From Pseudomonas kuykendallii (lineage in GTDB: Bacteria > Pseudomonadota > Gammaproteobacteria > Pseudomonadales > Pseudomonadaceae): 64,000 nucleotides of DNA. The stretch is from the NCBI RefSeq assembly GCF_900106975.1, contig NZ_FNNU01000001.1, positions 804,260 through 868,259 of the forward strand, written 5' to 3'. Numbering within the stretch: position 1 is the stretch's first letter; each line of letters starts with the position of its first letter. The notes below the pieces were generated by a model. It did no database searches. It saw nothing but the letters and a program-made list of their open reading frames with translations, and had not been told where the DNA came from. Below are positions 45,858 to 54,898 of the stretch, in pieces. Both the position numbers and the translations under genes were made by a program.

Positions 45858-46598
45858 TCAATTCATGCTCATCCACTGGTCGCTGAGGGTGCGGGTGTTG
45901 CGGTCGACCACGGTGGGCGCGTAGGGACGACCGGACACGCTGATCAGCGAGTTGCTCTGGCTGTTGAGGTCCAGCAGCGCGGCGCGGAGGAACTTCCAGC
46001 GCGTCTGCAGGCGGGCCAGGGCGGCGGGGTCGCGGGCGGCGAAGGTCTGGATCTCCGCGTCGATGGACGGCACCAGTTGGCGTTCGTCCTGGCCGAGGTA
46101 GTTCTCCGGCTGCTCGCGGGCGATCTCGAAGGCGCCGAGGTAGGCGCGGTTGAGGTACTGCACGCCGAGGTACTCCACCTTGGCGGCGACTTCGGTGTGC
46201 GGCGCGCCGGGCATCGCGCGGGCGGCGGTGAGGAAGTCGCGCAGGCGCTTGTTCAGCTCCAGCGGATAACCCCAGGGCATGGCGTCCTCCCGGGGGCCGA
46301 AGGCTACGCCGCGGCGCAGTTCGGCGACCAGGTCGCGCTGTTCGGCGAGCAGCGCGCTGCTGGGTTCCGGCACGCGGCGCATGGCGGCATCGAGGGCCTT
46401 GATGTCCTGTTCGAGGCGTTCGCGGTGCATGTCCTGGAAACCTTCCCCGCGCAGCAGGATGAGGCTCGAGGTGGCGCGTGAAGCGTAGATCTGCACCTGC
46501 TCGAGAACCGACAGCTCGGCTTGTGCGGCGGGCGCGGCGGCGGTCGTCAGCCCGGCGAGGAGGGTGCACAGCAGTACGAGGAATGGCTTGGGATTCAT
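45858..46598 (-). CDS. hypothetical periplasmic helical protein
   Basis: A 246-aa protein with a signal peptide (MNPKPFLVLLCTLLAGLTTA, AQA cleavage). The mature part is helical and charged (VLEQVQIYASRATSSLILLR, ERLEQDIKALDAAMRRVPE, EQRDLVAELRRGVAFGPRED). I do not recognise the family. The single-domain helical layout recalls sensor or pilus-assembly helper domains, but that is only an impression. It lies between the glcC block and cysA, both with opposite or separate transcription. The ATG at 46598 was chosen because the signal begins there. Confidence 0.65.
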   Translation of the reverse strand: MNPKPFLVLLCTLLAGLTTAAAPAAQAELSVLEQVQIYASRATSSLILLRGEGFQDMHRERLEQDIKALDAAMRRVPEPSSALLAEQRDLVAELRRGVAFGPREDAMPWGYPLELNKRLRDFLTAARAMPGAPHTEVAAKVEYLGVQYLNRAYLGAFEIAREQPENYLGQDERQLVPSIDAEIQTFAARDPAALARLQTRWKFLRAALLDLNSQSNSLISVSGRPYAPTVVDRNTRTLSDQWMSMN

Positions 46599-46798
46599 TT
46601 CCGGAAAGCTCCTGATCTTATTGTTGTGAGCCAGCGCTGCCTCTCTGGGCAGTCGGTGCATAGCCTAACGCCGAAACGGAGTTTTCGGATTGCTCGAAAG
46701 TGTGATTTTTACGATCGAACGCGTCGCGCTCGGCGCCATTGCGTGCGCAATCGCGGCGGAATGAGGGGCGAGAGGGGCCGGCGCGGGTTGGCCGGAAG

Positions 46799-46823
46799 GC
46801 CGCGCGCCCGTCTGGCGCGCGGC
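46799..46823 (-). terminator. GC-rich hairpin after cysA
   Basis: GCCGCGCGCC-CGTCT-GGCGCGCGGC is a perfect ten-base stem 11 bases past the cysA stop. There is no T run, so it may stabilise the mRNA end or act with Rho instead of as an intrinsic terminator. Confidence 0.45.
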
Positions 46824-46833
46824 GGCGGGGCGG

Positions 46834-47835
<1,002 letters not shown>

Positions 47836-47917
47836 GTCAGCCTCGTTTGCTGTGCCACGGCGTTGGCCGGGTGACGGCGCGCGGCGCCGGTCGTTTCGTT
47901 CGGTATCTGGCGCGCGG

Positions 47918-48790
47918 TCACTCGTCGTCGCGCACCAGGCTGCGGCTCAGCCGCGATTCGCTCCACTGCCGCAGCAGGAGGATCACCAGCGCCATCGCCA
48001 GCAACAGGATCGCCACGCTGAACGCGGCGACTATGTTGTATTCGTTGTAGAGAATCTCGATGTGCAGCGGCAGCGTGTTGGTCATCCCGCGAATGTGTCC
48101 GGAGACCACCGACACCGCGCCGAACTCGCCCATCGCCCGGGCCGTGCAGAGTACCACGCCGTAGATCAGCGCCCATTTCACGTTGGGCAGGGTGACGTGC
48201 CAGAACATCTGCCAGCCGTTCGCGCCGAGCAGCCGCGCGGCCTCTTCCTCGGTGGTGCCCTGTTCCTCCATCAGCGGGATCAGCTCGCGGGCGACGAAGG
48301 GGAAGGTGACGAAAATAGTCGCCAGGACGATCCCCGGCACGGCGTAGACGATCTGCAGGTCATGCGCCTGGAGGAACGGGGCGAAGACGCCCTGCGAACC
48401 GAACAGCAGCACGTAGATCAGGCCGGCGACCACCGGCGAGACCGAGAACGGCATGTCGATCAGGGTGATCAGCAGGCTCTTGCCGCGGAACTCGAACTTG
48501 GTCACGCACCAGGCCGCGGCGACGCCGAACACCAGGTTCAGCGGCACCGAGATGCCCGTGGCCAGCAGGGTCAGCTTGAGGGCGGAGATCGCGTCCGGTT
48601 CGCTGATCGCGTTCCAGAACACGTCCAGCCCGCGTTGCAGGCCCTGGGTGACGACGATGTACAGCGGCAGCAGCAGGACCACCGCGAAGATGATCCAGGC
48701 CAGGCCGATCAGGATCAGCGCGGCGGGCGTGCGCTGCACGCTGGCGCGCACGGCGCTGTCCTTGGCCAGGGTTGCGCTTGCGATGCTCAT
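47918..48790 (-). CDS. cysW: sulfate ABC transporter permease CysW
   Basis: A 290-aa inner-membrane permease with about six membrane segments ([20 protein letters not shown] first). The permease EAA-like loop is [23 protein letters not shown]. It pairs with CysT to form the channel. It lies 10 bases downstream of cysT. Confidence 0.95.
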   Translation of the reverse strand: MSIASATLAKDSAVRASVQRTPAALILIGLAWIIFAVVLLLPLYIVVTQGLQRGLDVFWNAISEPDAISALKLTLLATGISVPLNLVFGVAAAWCVTKFEFRGKSLLITLIDMPFSVSPVVAGLIYVLLFGSQGVFAPFLQAHDLQIVYAVPGIVLATIFVTFPFVARELIPLMEEQGTTEEEAARLLGANGWQMFWHVTLPNVKWALIYGVVLCTARAMGEFGAVSVVSGHIRGMTNTLPLHIEILYNEYNIVAAFSVAILLLAMALVILLLRQWSESRLSRSLVRDDE

Positions 48791-48800
48791 CCCGCGCTCC

Positions 48801-49613
48801 TCAGTTCTGCGGCTGCAGGCGACGCTGCAGCAGGTTGATCAACAGCAGCAGCACGAACGACACCGCCAGCATCAGCACACCGATCCCGGTGGCGCCCTTG
48901 TAGTCGTACTGGTCGAGCTTGGAGACGATCAGCAGCGGCAGGATCTCGGTCTTCAGCGGGATGTTGCCGGCGATGAACACCACCGAGCCATACTCGCCGA
49001 CGCCGCGGGCGAAGGCCAGGGCGAAACCGGTGACCCAGGCCGGCAGCAGGCTCGGCAGCAGCACGTGGCGGAATACCTGCAAGGGGCGCGCGCCCAGGCA
49101 GGTCGCCGCTTCCTCGATCTCCTTGGGAATGTCGGCCAGCACCGGCTGCAGGGTGCGCACCACGAAGGGCAGGGTGACGAACACCAGCGCCAGGGTGATG
49201 CCCAGCGGGGTGTAGGCGATCTTGAAGGGGAACAGCGAGCCGATCAGCCCGTTGGGCGCGTACAGCGACGTCAGTGCGATGCCGGCCACCGCGGTGGGCA
49301 GGGCGAAGGGCATGTCGACCATCGCATCGATGATGCGCCGGCCGGGAAAGCGGTAGCGCACCAGCACCCAGGCCAGCACGGTGCCGAGCACGCCGTTGAG
49401 CAGGGCGGCGAACAGCGCGGTGCCGAACGACAGCTTGAGCGAGAACAGCACCTGGCGGCTGCTGATCAGCGACCACCATTGTTCGGCGGTCATCTGCAGG
49501 GAATAGATCAGCATGGCGCCGAGGGGGATCAGAACGATCAGCGCGAGGTAGCTGATGGTGTAACCCAGCGTCAGCCCGAAGCCGGGTATGACCGGGGAGG
49601 TTCGGTGGGACAT
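48801..49613 (-). CDS. cysT: sulfate ABC transporter permease CysT (CysU)
   Basis: A 270-aa permease with about six membrane segments ([20 protein letters not shown] first). It has the motif [25 protein letters not shown] that contacts the ATPase. It forms the channel with CysW. A degenerate palindromic repeat fills the 127-base gap after sbp. Confidence 0.95.
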   Translation of the reverse strand: MSHRTSPVIPGFGLTLGYTISYLALIVLIPLGAMLIYSLQMTAEQWWSLISSRQVLFSLKLSFGTALFAALLNGVLGTVLAWVLVRYRFPGRRIIDAMVDMPFALPTAVAGIALTSLYAPNGLIGSLFPFKIAYTPLGITLALVFVTLPFVVRTLQPVLADIPKEIEEAATCLGARPLQVFRHVLLPSLLPAWVTGFALAFARGVGEYGSVVFIAGNIPLKTEILPLLIVSKLDQYDYKGATGIGVLMLAVSFVLLLLINLLQRRLQPQN

Positions 49614-49675
49614 GTGGCGTCCTTGGGTAAGGTATCGATGCGTGGTGCGGAGCGTGCGATGCCCGATGAGCCGCC

Positions 49676-49742
49676 GGCGGGTTACGCGGCGCCCGTCCCT
49701 GCGAAGGACGGGGCTGTCGCGGACCCGCCGCTAACCCACCCT
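49676..49742. repeat. degenerate GGGTTA palindromic repeat between sbp and cysT
   Basis: GGCGGGTTACGCGGCG and CCGCCGCTAACCCACCCTAC are roughly inverted around an inner hairpin CCCGTCC-CTGCGA-AGGACGGG. The CCACCCTAC end resembles the repeat near 55.8 kb. Being within the operon, it may set the sbp-to-cysT expression ratio. Confidence 0.6.
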
Positions 49743-50754
49743 ACTGATTGATCTTCTTGAAGATGTCGTCGAACACGCCGCCATCATCGAAGAACTTGGG
49801 TTGAGCCTGCTTCCAGCCGCCGAACTCCTTGTCGATGGTCACCAGTTCGAGCTGGGCGAACTTGTCCTTGAATTCGGCCGCGACCTTGGCATCGCGGGGA
49901 CGGTAGAAGTTCTTCGCCGCGATGCGCTGGCCTTCTTCGCTGTAGAGGTATTGCAGGTAGGCGTCGGCGACCTTGCGGGTGCCCTTGCGATCGACGTTGG
50001 CGTCGACCACCGAAACCGGCGGCTCGGCGAGGATCGACAGCGACGGGGTGACGATTTCCAGCTGGTCGCCGCCTTCCTCGGCGAGCGACAGGTAGGCCTC
50101 GTTCTCCCAGGCCAGCAGCACGTCGCCGAGCTGGCGCTGGACGAAGCTGATGGTCGCGCCGCGGGCGCCGGTATCGAGCACCGGGGCGTGGCGGTAGAGC
50201 TCGGTGACGAACTCCAGGGCCTTGTCATCGCTGCCGTACTTTTTCTTCGCGTAGGCCCAGGCGGCGAGGAAGTTCCAGCGCGCGCCGCCGGAGGTTTTCG
50301 GGTTCGGGGTGATCACCTCGACGCCGCTCTTCACCAGGTCGTCCCAGTCCTTGATGTGTTTCGGGTTGCCCTTGCGCACCAGGAACACGATGGTCGAGGT
50401 GTACGGCGTGCTGTTCTGCGGCAGGCGCGCCTGCCAGTTGGGGTCGATCAGCGGCTTGAGCAGGTTCAGCGCGTCGATGTCGCCGGACAGCGCCAGGGTC
50501 ACCACGTCGGCCTGCAGGCCGTCGATCACCGCGCGAGCCTGTTTGCCCGAACCGCCGTGGGATTGCTTGATGACCACGTCTTCGCCGGTCTCGGCCTTCC
50601 AGTGCTTGGCGAAGGCGGCGTTGTACTCGACGTACAGCTCGCGGGTAGGGTCGTAGGAGACGTTGAGCAGTTCGGTGGCGGCGAAGGACTGCGCGCTGAA
50701 CAGGGCGCCAGCGATCAGCGCCAGGCTGAACGAACGGATGGATTTGGTCGACAT
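49741..50754 (-). CDS. sbp: periplasmic sulfate-binding protein
   Basis: A 337-aa periplasmic binding protein with signal [20 protein letters not shown] and cleavage near [48 protein letters not shown] and [20 protein letters not shown] are hallmarks of Sbp/CysP. It captures sulfate for CysTWA. The Shine-Dalgarno GGAG (plus-strand 50761-50764) lies inside a possible hairpin and six bases before the ATG. Upstream is a short ORF with two Cys codons; see the findings. Confidence 0.95.
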   Translation of the reverse strand: MSTKSIRSFSLALIAGALFSAQSFAATELLNVSYDPTRELYVEYNAAFAKHWKAETGEDVVIKQSHGGSGKQARAVIDGLQADVVTLALSGDIDALNLLKPLIDPNWQARLPQNSTPYTSTIVFLVRKGNPKHIKDWDDLVKSGVEVITPNPKTSGGARWNFLAAWAYAKKKYGSDDKALEFVTELYRHAPVLDTGARGATISFVQRQLGDVLLAWENEAYLSLAEEGGDQLEIVTPSLSILAEPPVSVVDANVDRKGTRKVADAYLQYLYSEEGQRIAAKNFYRPRDAKVAAEFKDKFAQLELVTIDKEFGGWKQAQPKFFDDGGVFDDIFKKINQ

Positions 50755-50757
50755 GGT

Positions 50758-50787
50758 GCGCTCCGAAGCGCGCCGTTCCTGGCGCGC
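50758..50787 (-). promoter_or_regulatory. two mutually exclusive hairpins at the sbp ribosome-binding site
   Basis: Read on the minus strand, GCGCGCC-AGGAAC-GGCGCGC (50787-50768) can form one hairpin and GCGCT-TCGG-AGCGC (50771-50758) another. They share the bases 50768-50771, so only one can exist at a time. The second buries GGAG, the sbp Shine-Dalgarno, in its loop and stem. This resembles a translational on/off switch. Confidence 0.5.
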
Positions 50788-50829
50788 GGATGAATTCTTC
50801 AGTGTTGGCTGGTGCGGTTCGATCGGGGT

Positions 50830-50895
50830 TCAGCGCATTCGCCAGCAACAGCGGCGATAGCCGTGCGGGGACATGCTTCTTCTAATCGTTTTCAT
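50830..50895 (-). CDS. candidate cysteine-rich leader peptide of sbp
   Basis: A 21-codon ORF between oscA and sbp: MKTIRRSMSPHGYRRCCWRM plus a final Arg and TGA. A perfect GGAGG lies seven bases before this ATG; a second in-frame ATG two codons earlier is too close to it. Codons 16-17 are TGT TGC (Cys-Cys), rare for such a short basic peptide. It ends about 40 bases before the paired hairpins that overlap the sbp start signal. I infer a leader whose translation stalls when Cys-tRNA is low. Confidence 0.55.
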   Translation of the reverse strand: MKTIRRSMSPHGYRRCCWRMR

Positions 50896-50928
50896 GCTCA
50901 TGCCTCCGGCGGTCCGGTCGGGGTGAAT

Positions 50929-51111
50929 TCAGGCCGGCTTGCCGGAGGACGGCTGCAGGCGGAATTTTTCCTTGCGTTCGATCTGCACGACCTGGGCGTT
51001 GTGGACGGTGATTTCCACCGAGCCGAAACGCAGGTCGCGCAGGGCACTCTGGATTTCGCGCAGGATGGTTTGCTCGTCCTGGCCATCGACGCTTCTTATG
51101 GTTGCGCTCAT
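50929..51111 (-). CDS. oscA: OscA/YezD-family small protein
   Basis: A 60-aa protein of the DUF2292/YezD family. QTILREIQSALRDLRFGSVE and ITVHNAQVVQIERKEKFRLQ match OscA, which in P. corrugata is sulfur-starvation-induced and needed for organosulfur use and chromate resistance. It is upstream of sbp in the same direction, as in other pseudomonads (PA0284-PA0283). Biochemical role unknown. Confidence 0.88.
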   Translation of the reverse strand: MSATIRSVDGQDEQTILREIQSALRDLRFGSVEITVHNAQVVQIERKEKFRLQPSSGKPA

Positions 51112-51169
51112 GGGTCTTTCCTTCGCTGGGCGCCATGCGATGGCAATGGCGTGGAGCGGAATATAAAGA

Positions 51170-51210
51170 GGTATTTTTATTCTTAAAAATACCGTTTTAG
51201 TATTTTTATA
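51170..51210. promoter_or_regulatory. AT-rich palindrome and direct repeat upstream of oscA
   Basis: GGTATTTTTA-TTCT-TAAAAATACC (51170-51193) is a perfect ten-base inverted repeat. GTATTTTTAT occurs at 51171-51180 and again at 51200-51209. It lies in the gap between divergent oscA and the hydrolase gene, about 60 bases upstream of oscA, in a block of very low GC. Candidate CysB or other sulfur-regulator site. Confidence 0.5.
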
Positions 51211-51333
51211 TAACCTTTAGAGCGCACGCCGCGTTGCGGCTATTTGGGATTTATAGAATAAGAACATAATCTTTTATTCCTTCATTGCTCGATTCAAGCT
51301 GCCTACACTGCCGCCAGAACATTGGAGGCGAAC

Positions 51334-51915
51334 ATGCGCAACGAATCGATCCGCTACCTTATCGTGCCCGGCTGGCAGGGCTCCTCGGACGAGCATTGGC
51401 AAAGCCATTGGCAGCGCAGCCTGCCGAACAGCGCGCGGGTCGAGCAGGTCGACTGGGAGCGACCGCAACGTGAGGACTGGGTGGCGGCGCTGGAGCGCGA
51501 AATCGCCGCCGAACGCACGCCGGTGATGCTGATCGCCCACAGCCTGGGTTGCGTCACCGTCGCGCACTGGGCCGAGCAGGCCTCGCCTGCCCTGCTGCGC
51601 CGCGTGCGTGGTGCGCTGCTGGTGGCGCCGGCGGACGTCGAGCGCCCCGGATGCCCGGAAGCGCTGCACAACTTCGCGCCGATTCCCACGCGGCCGCTGC
51701 CGTTTCCCAGCCAGCTGATCGGCTCCGACGACGACCCGGCCGCCACCGCCGCCCGCGCGCTGGAGCTGGCGCGTGGCTGGGAATCCGAGGCGAGCATCCT
51801 GGTCGGCGCGGGGCACATCAACGTGAAGTCCGGCTACACCCGCTGGGAGCAGGGTTTCGCCTGGCTCTACCGGCTGCAGGCGCGGATCGACCGGCTGGCA
51901 CGACACAGCGCCTGA
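51334..51915 (+). CDS. RBBP9/YdeN-family alpha/beta hydrolase
   Basis: A 193-aa serine hydrolase of the RBBP9/YdeN family. YLIVPGWQGSSDEHWQSHWQ opens it, VMLIAHSLGCVTVAHWA holds the nucleophile Ser, PSQLIGSDDDP the probable Asp, and LVGAGHINVKSGYTRWEQG the His. The substrate is unknown. The Shine-Dalgarno GGAGG lies about eight bases before ATG 51334. Divergent from oscA and followed by a sigma-54-type activator, it appears to belong to the sulfur-responsive block. Confidence 0.88.
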   Translation: MRNESIRYLIVPGWQGSSDEHWQSHWQRSLPNSARVEQVDWERPQREDWVAALEREIAAERTPVMLIAHSLGCVTVAHWAEQASPALLRRVRGALLVAPADVERPGCPEALHNFAPIPTRPLPFPSQLIGSDDDPAATAARALELARGWESEASILVGAGHINVKSGYTRWEQGFAWLYRLQARIDRLARHSA

Positions 51916-51988
51916 GTCCTTCTTTCTTCAATCGAGGCCGCCGCGCCCATGGAAGCCCCGGCGGCCTCGACGTTTCAGGAACAATCCC

Positions 51989-52924
51989 ATGCACGACGAC
52001 CTGCGCCAGCCGCTGCTGGCTTTCCCCGATGCCGAAAAGAACCCGCTGAGCATTCGCGCCAAGGCGCTGGTGTTCATCGATCCGCGCTCGCGGCAGCTGC
52101 GCGAACGCGTCGAGCAGCTCGCCGACAGCGAACTGCCGGTGCTGATCCGCGGCGAAACAGGTACCGGCAAGGAGCTGCTGGCGCGTTACATCCACCGCAG
52201 CAGCGAGCGCCAGGGGCTGTTCGTCGCGGTCAACTGCGAAGCGCTGAGCCCGACCTACGGTGAGGCCGAGCTGTTCGGCCATGCGCCGGGCGCCCACACC
52301 GGCGCGGCCAGCAGCCGCGCCGGCTGGTTCGGCTCGGCGACCGGCGGCACGCTGTATCTGGACGAGATCGGCGACCTGCCGCTGGCCTTGCAGGGCAAGC
52401 TGCTGGCCGCGCTGGAGACCCGCGAGGTGATCCGCGTCGGCGCGCGCCAGCCGAGTCCGGCGGACGTGCGCCTGGTCGCCGCCACCAGCATCGACCTGGG
52501 CCAGGCCGTTGCCGCCGGCAAGTTCAACGAGCGCCTCTACCACTACCTGGGCGACGGCTATGTGCACCTGCTGCCGTTGCGCGAACGGCCCGGCGACATC
52601 CTCGCCCTGGGCGAGTACTTCCTCGGCACCTACGCCCAGCGCCTCGGCCTTGCGCTGCCGCAGTTCGCCCAGTCCGCGCGTGAGGCGCTGGAGCAGCACG
52701 ACTGGCCGGGCAACACCCGCGAGCTGGAGAGCGTCATCCACTTCGCACTGCTGGTCAGCAGCGGCGCGGAGATTCTCGCCGAGCACCTGAACCTGCCCGC
52801 GCCCTGCGGATTGGCGCGTCTCGAACGGCAGCTGCAGCTTGCCAGCGAGGACCCGCAGACGCGTGTTGCGCTGTTCGATCTGCTGCGCCGGGTGCTGGCG
52901 GACGAGCCGCGCGCCCGGCCATAA
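51989..52924 (+). CDS. sigma-54-interacting AAA+ regulator with altered GAFTGA loop and no HTH seen
   Basis: A 311-aa protein made almost wholly of an AAA+ core. It has PVLIRGETGTGKELLARYIH (Walker A), a loop reading GAHTGA where GAFTGA is expected, GGTLYLDEIGDLPLALQGKL (Walker B) and WPGNTRELESVIHFALLVSS (sensor II). By family knowledge the Phe of GAFTGA touches sigma-54. The C-terminal about 45 residues show no Fis-type helix-turn-helix. It resembles SfnR-like activators of sulfonate/sulfone genes in Pseudomonas and precedes the tauD-like operon. It could be a co-activator that borrows DNA binding from a partner, or a remodelled non-activator. Confidence 0.82.
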   Translation: MHDDLRQPLLAFPDAEKNPLSIRAKALVFIDPRSRQLRERVEQLADSELPVLIRGETGTGKELLARYIHRSSERQGLFVAVNCEALSPTYGEAELFGHAPGAHTGAASSRAGWFGSATGGTLYLDEIGDLPLALQGKLLAALETREVIRVGARQPSPADVRLVAATSIDLGQAVAAGKFNERLYHYLGDGYVHLLPLRERPGDILALGEYFLGTYAQRLGLALPQFAQSAREALEQHDWPGNTRELESVIHFALLVSSGAEILAEHLNLPAPCGLARLERQLQLASEDPQTRVALFDLLRRVLADEPRARP

Positions 52925-53090
52925 CCTTATGCGCTAATCGTATTTATATCCGCCATTCTTATTCACTTATAGTCGTCACTCGCGTACCTGCCGGCCAACC
53001 GGCGCGCCGCACATGAAACGAGAAGCCAGGGCGACATCGTCCTGATCCTTTCACTGCGCGCGTCCGTCGCGCCTGCATGGAGAAACATCC

Positions 53091-53987
53091 ATGAACGCGG
53101 TAACTGCGGTGGCGACTCCTTCCCCGGAGACCACCTCGCAACACTTCGAAATCCGTCCGCTGGGCCAACTCGGCGCGGAGATCGTCGGCCTCGACCTCGC
53201 CCGCCCGCTGAATGACGCGGATTTCGCCCGGGTGCACCGCGCCCACCTCGACCACGGCCTGCTGGTGTTCCGCGACCAGCACATCAGCCCGCAACAGCAG
53301 GTCGATTTCAGCCGCCGTTTCGGCCCGCTGCAGATCCACGTGCTCAAGCAGTTCCTGCTGGCCGGGCACCCGGAAGTCTTCATCATTTCCAACATCGTCG
53401 AGAACGGCCAGCCGATCGGCCTGGGCGATGCCGGCAAGTTCTGGCACTCGGACCTGTCCTACAAGGAATTCCCCAGCCTGGGCTCGATGCTCTACGCCCA
53501 GGAGCTGCCGGAAGAGGGCGGCGACACCCTGTTCGCCAGCCAGCAGCTGGCCTACGAGACCCTGCCGGCGGAGCTGGCCCGCGCGATCCAGGGCAAACGC
53601 GCGGCGCACCTCTACACGGCGCGCTACGCCGATGAAGTGTTCAAGGGCATTCGCCGGCCGACGCTGACCGCGGCGCAGCTCGCCGAGGTCACGGCGGTGG
53701 TCCATCCGGTGGTGCGCACGCACCCGGAAACCGGGCGCAAGGGCCTGTTCGTCAACGAGAACTTCACCACCCATATTCTCGATGTCCCCGAGGACGAGAG
53801 CCGGCAGATCCTCGCCGAGCTGTACACCCACAGCGCGCGCCCGGAGTTCATCCATCGCCACGTCTGGCAGCCGCACGACATGGTGTTCTGGGACAACCGT
53901 TCGCTGATCCACCTCGCCACCGGTTGCCCGAGCCACCTGCGCCGGCGCATGCACCGCACCACCATCCAGGGCGATGTGCCGTTCTGA
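53091..53987 (+). CDS. TauD/AtsK-family Fe(II)/2-oxoglutarate dioxygenase
   Basis: A 298-aa TauD-family dioxygenase. LGQLGAEIVGLDLARPLNDA is the usual opening, FWHSDLSYKEFPSLGSMLYA holds the HxD iron ligands, HDMVFWDNRSLIHLATGCPS the distal His region, and RRRMHRTTIQGDVPF the 2-oxoglutarate Arg. By family knowledge it hydroxylates a carbon next to sulfonate or sulfate to release sulfite or sulfate plus an aldehyde. The substrate could be taurine, another sulfonate or an alkyl sulfate; the neighbouring importer supports this role. Confidence 0.9.
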   Translation: MNAVTAVATPSPETTSQHFEIRPLGQLGAEIVGLDLARPLNDADFARVHRAHLDHGLLVFRDQHISPQQQVDFSRRFGPLQIHVLKQFLLAGHPEVFIISNIVENGQPIGLGDAGKFWHSDLSYKEFPSLGSMLYAQELPEEGGDTLFASQQLAYETLPAELARAIQGKRAAHLYTARYADEVFKGIRRPTLTAAQLAEVTAVVHPVVRTHPETGRKGLFVNENFTTHILDVPEDESRQILAELYTHSARPEFIHRHVWQPHDMVFWDNRSLIHLATGCPSHLRRRMHRTTIQGDVPF

Positions 53988-54028
53988 ACGGCGCGCCTCC
54001 TCAGCCCCCACCCAGTAAAGGAAATCCG

Positions 54029-54883
54029 ATGAACGCCGTCCTGCAAGGCCACACGGCCAGCGCTTCGGCACTGGCAGCACTGCTGCACGTGGACAAGGTC
54101 AGCCTGGAATACAAGACCCCGCAGCGCGTGGTGCGGGCCACCCATGAAGTGAGTTTCGACGTCTATCCGGGCGACCGTTTCGTCCTGCTCGGCCCGTCCG
54201 GTTGCGGCAAGTCGACCCTGCTCAAGTCGGTCGCCGGCTTCATCGAGCCGAGCGACGGGGAAATCCGCCTCGACGGCCAGCGCGTCAGCGAGCCGGGCCC
54301 CGACCGCATCGTGGTGTTCCAGGAATTCGACCAACTGCCGCCGTGGAAGACGGTGAAGCAGAACGTCATGTTCCCGCTGCTCGCCTCGCGCACCCTCAAG
54401 CGCCGCGAGGCCGAGGAGCGCGCGTTGCACTACCTGGAGAAGGTCGGCCTGGCCGCCTTCGCCGACGCCTACCCGCACACCCTTTCCGGCGGCATGAAGG
54501 CGCGCGTCGCCATCGCCCGCGCGCTGGCCATGCAGCCGAAGATCCTGCTGATGGACGAGCCGTTCGCCGCGCTCGATGCGCTGACCCGCCGCAAGATGCA
54601 GGAAGAGCTGCTGCAGCTGTGGGACGAAGTGCGCTTCACCCTGCTGTTCGTCACCCACTCCATCGAGGAGGCGCTGGTGGTGGGCAACCGCATCCTGCTG
54701 CTCTCGCCGCATCCGGGGCGCGTGCGGGCGGAGATCAACGCGCACCCATTCGACCTGAACAGCCTGGGCGGCGTCGACTTCCAGCACACCGCGCAGCGCA
54801 TTCACCGGCTGCTGTTCGATGAAGACGGCGAGCTACAGGTCGAGCCCGACCTGCGCTTCCAGGACATCCGCATTTCCAACTGA
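54029..54883 (+). CDS. TauB/SsuB-like ABC transporter ATPase
   Basis: A 284-aa ATPase. [20 protein letters not shown] is Walker A, VVFQEFDQLPPWKTVKQNVM the Q loop, LSGGMKARVAIARALAMQPK the signature, LLMDEPFAALDALTRRKMQE Walker B and FVTHSIEEALVVGNRI the H loop. It belongs to the nitrate/sulfonate/taurine family and drives import with the next two genes. ATG 54029 follows AAAGGAAATCCG. It lies 41 bases after the dioxygenase gene. Confidence 0.92.
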   Translation: MNAVLQGHTASASALAALLHVDKVSLEYKTPQRVVRATHEVSFDVYPGDRFVLLGPSGCGKSTLLKSVAGFIEPSDGEIRLDGQRVSEPGPDRIVVFQEFDQLPPWKTVKQNVMFPLLASRTLKRREAEERALHYLEKVGLAAFADAYPHTLSGGMKARVAIARALAMQPKILLMDEPFAALDALTRRKMQEELLQLWDEVRFTLLFVTHSIEEALVVGNRILLLSPHPGRVRAEINAHPFDLNSLGGVDFQHTAQRIHRLLFDEDGELQVEPDLRFQDIRISN

Positions 54884-54898
54884 CACGGGAGCACCACC

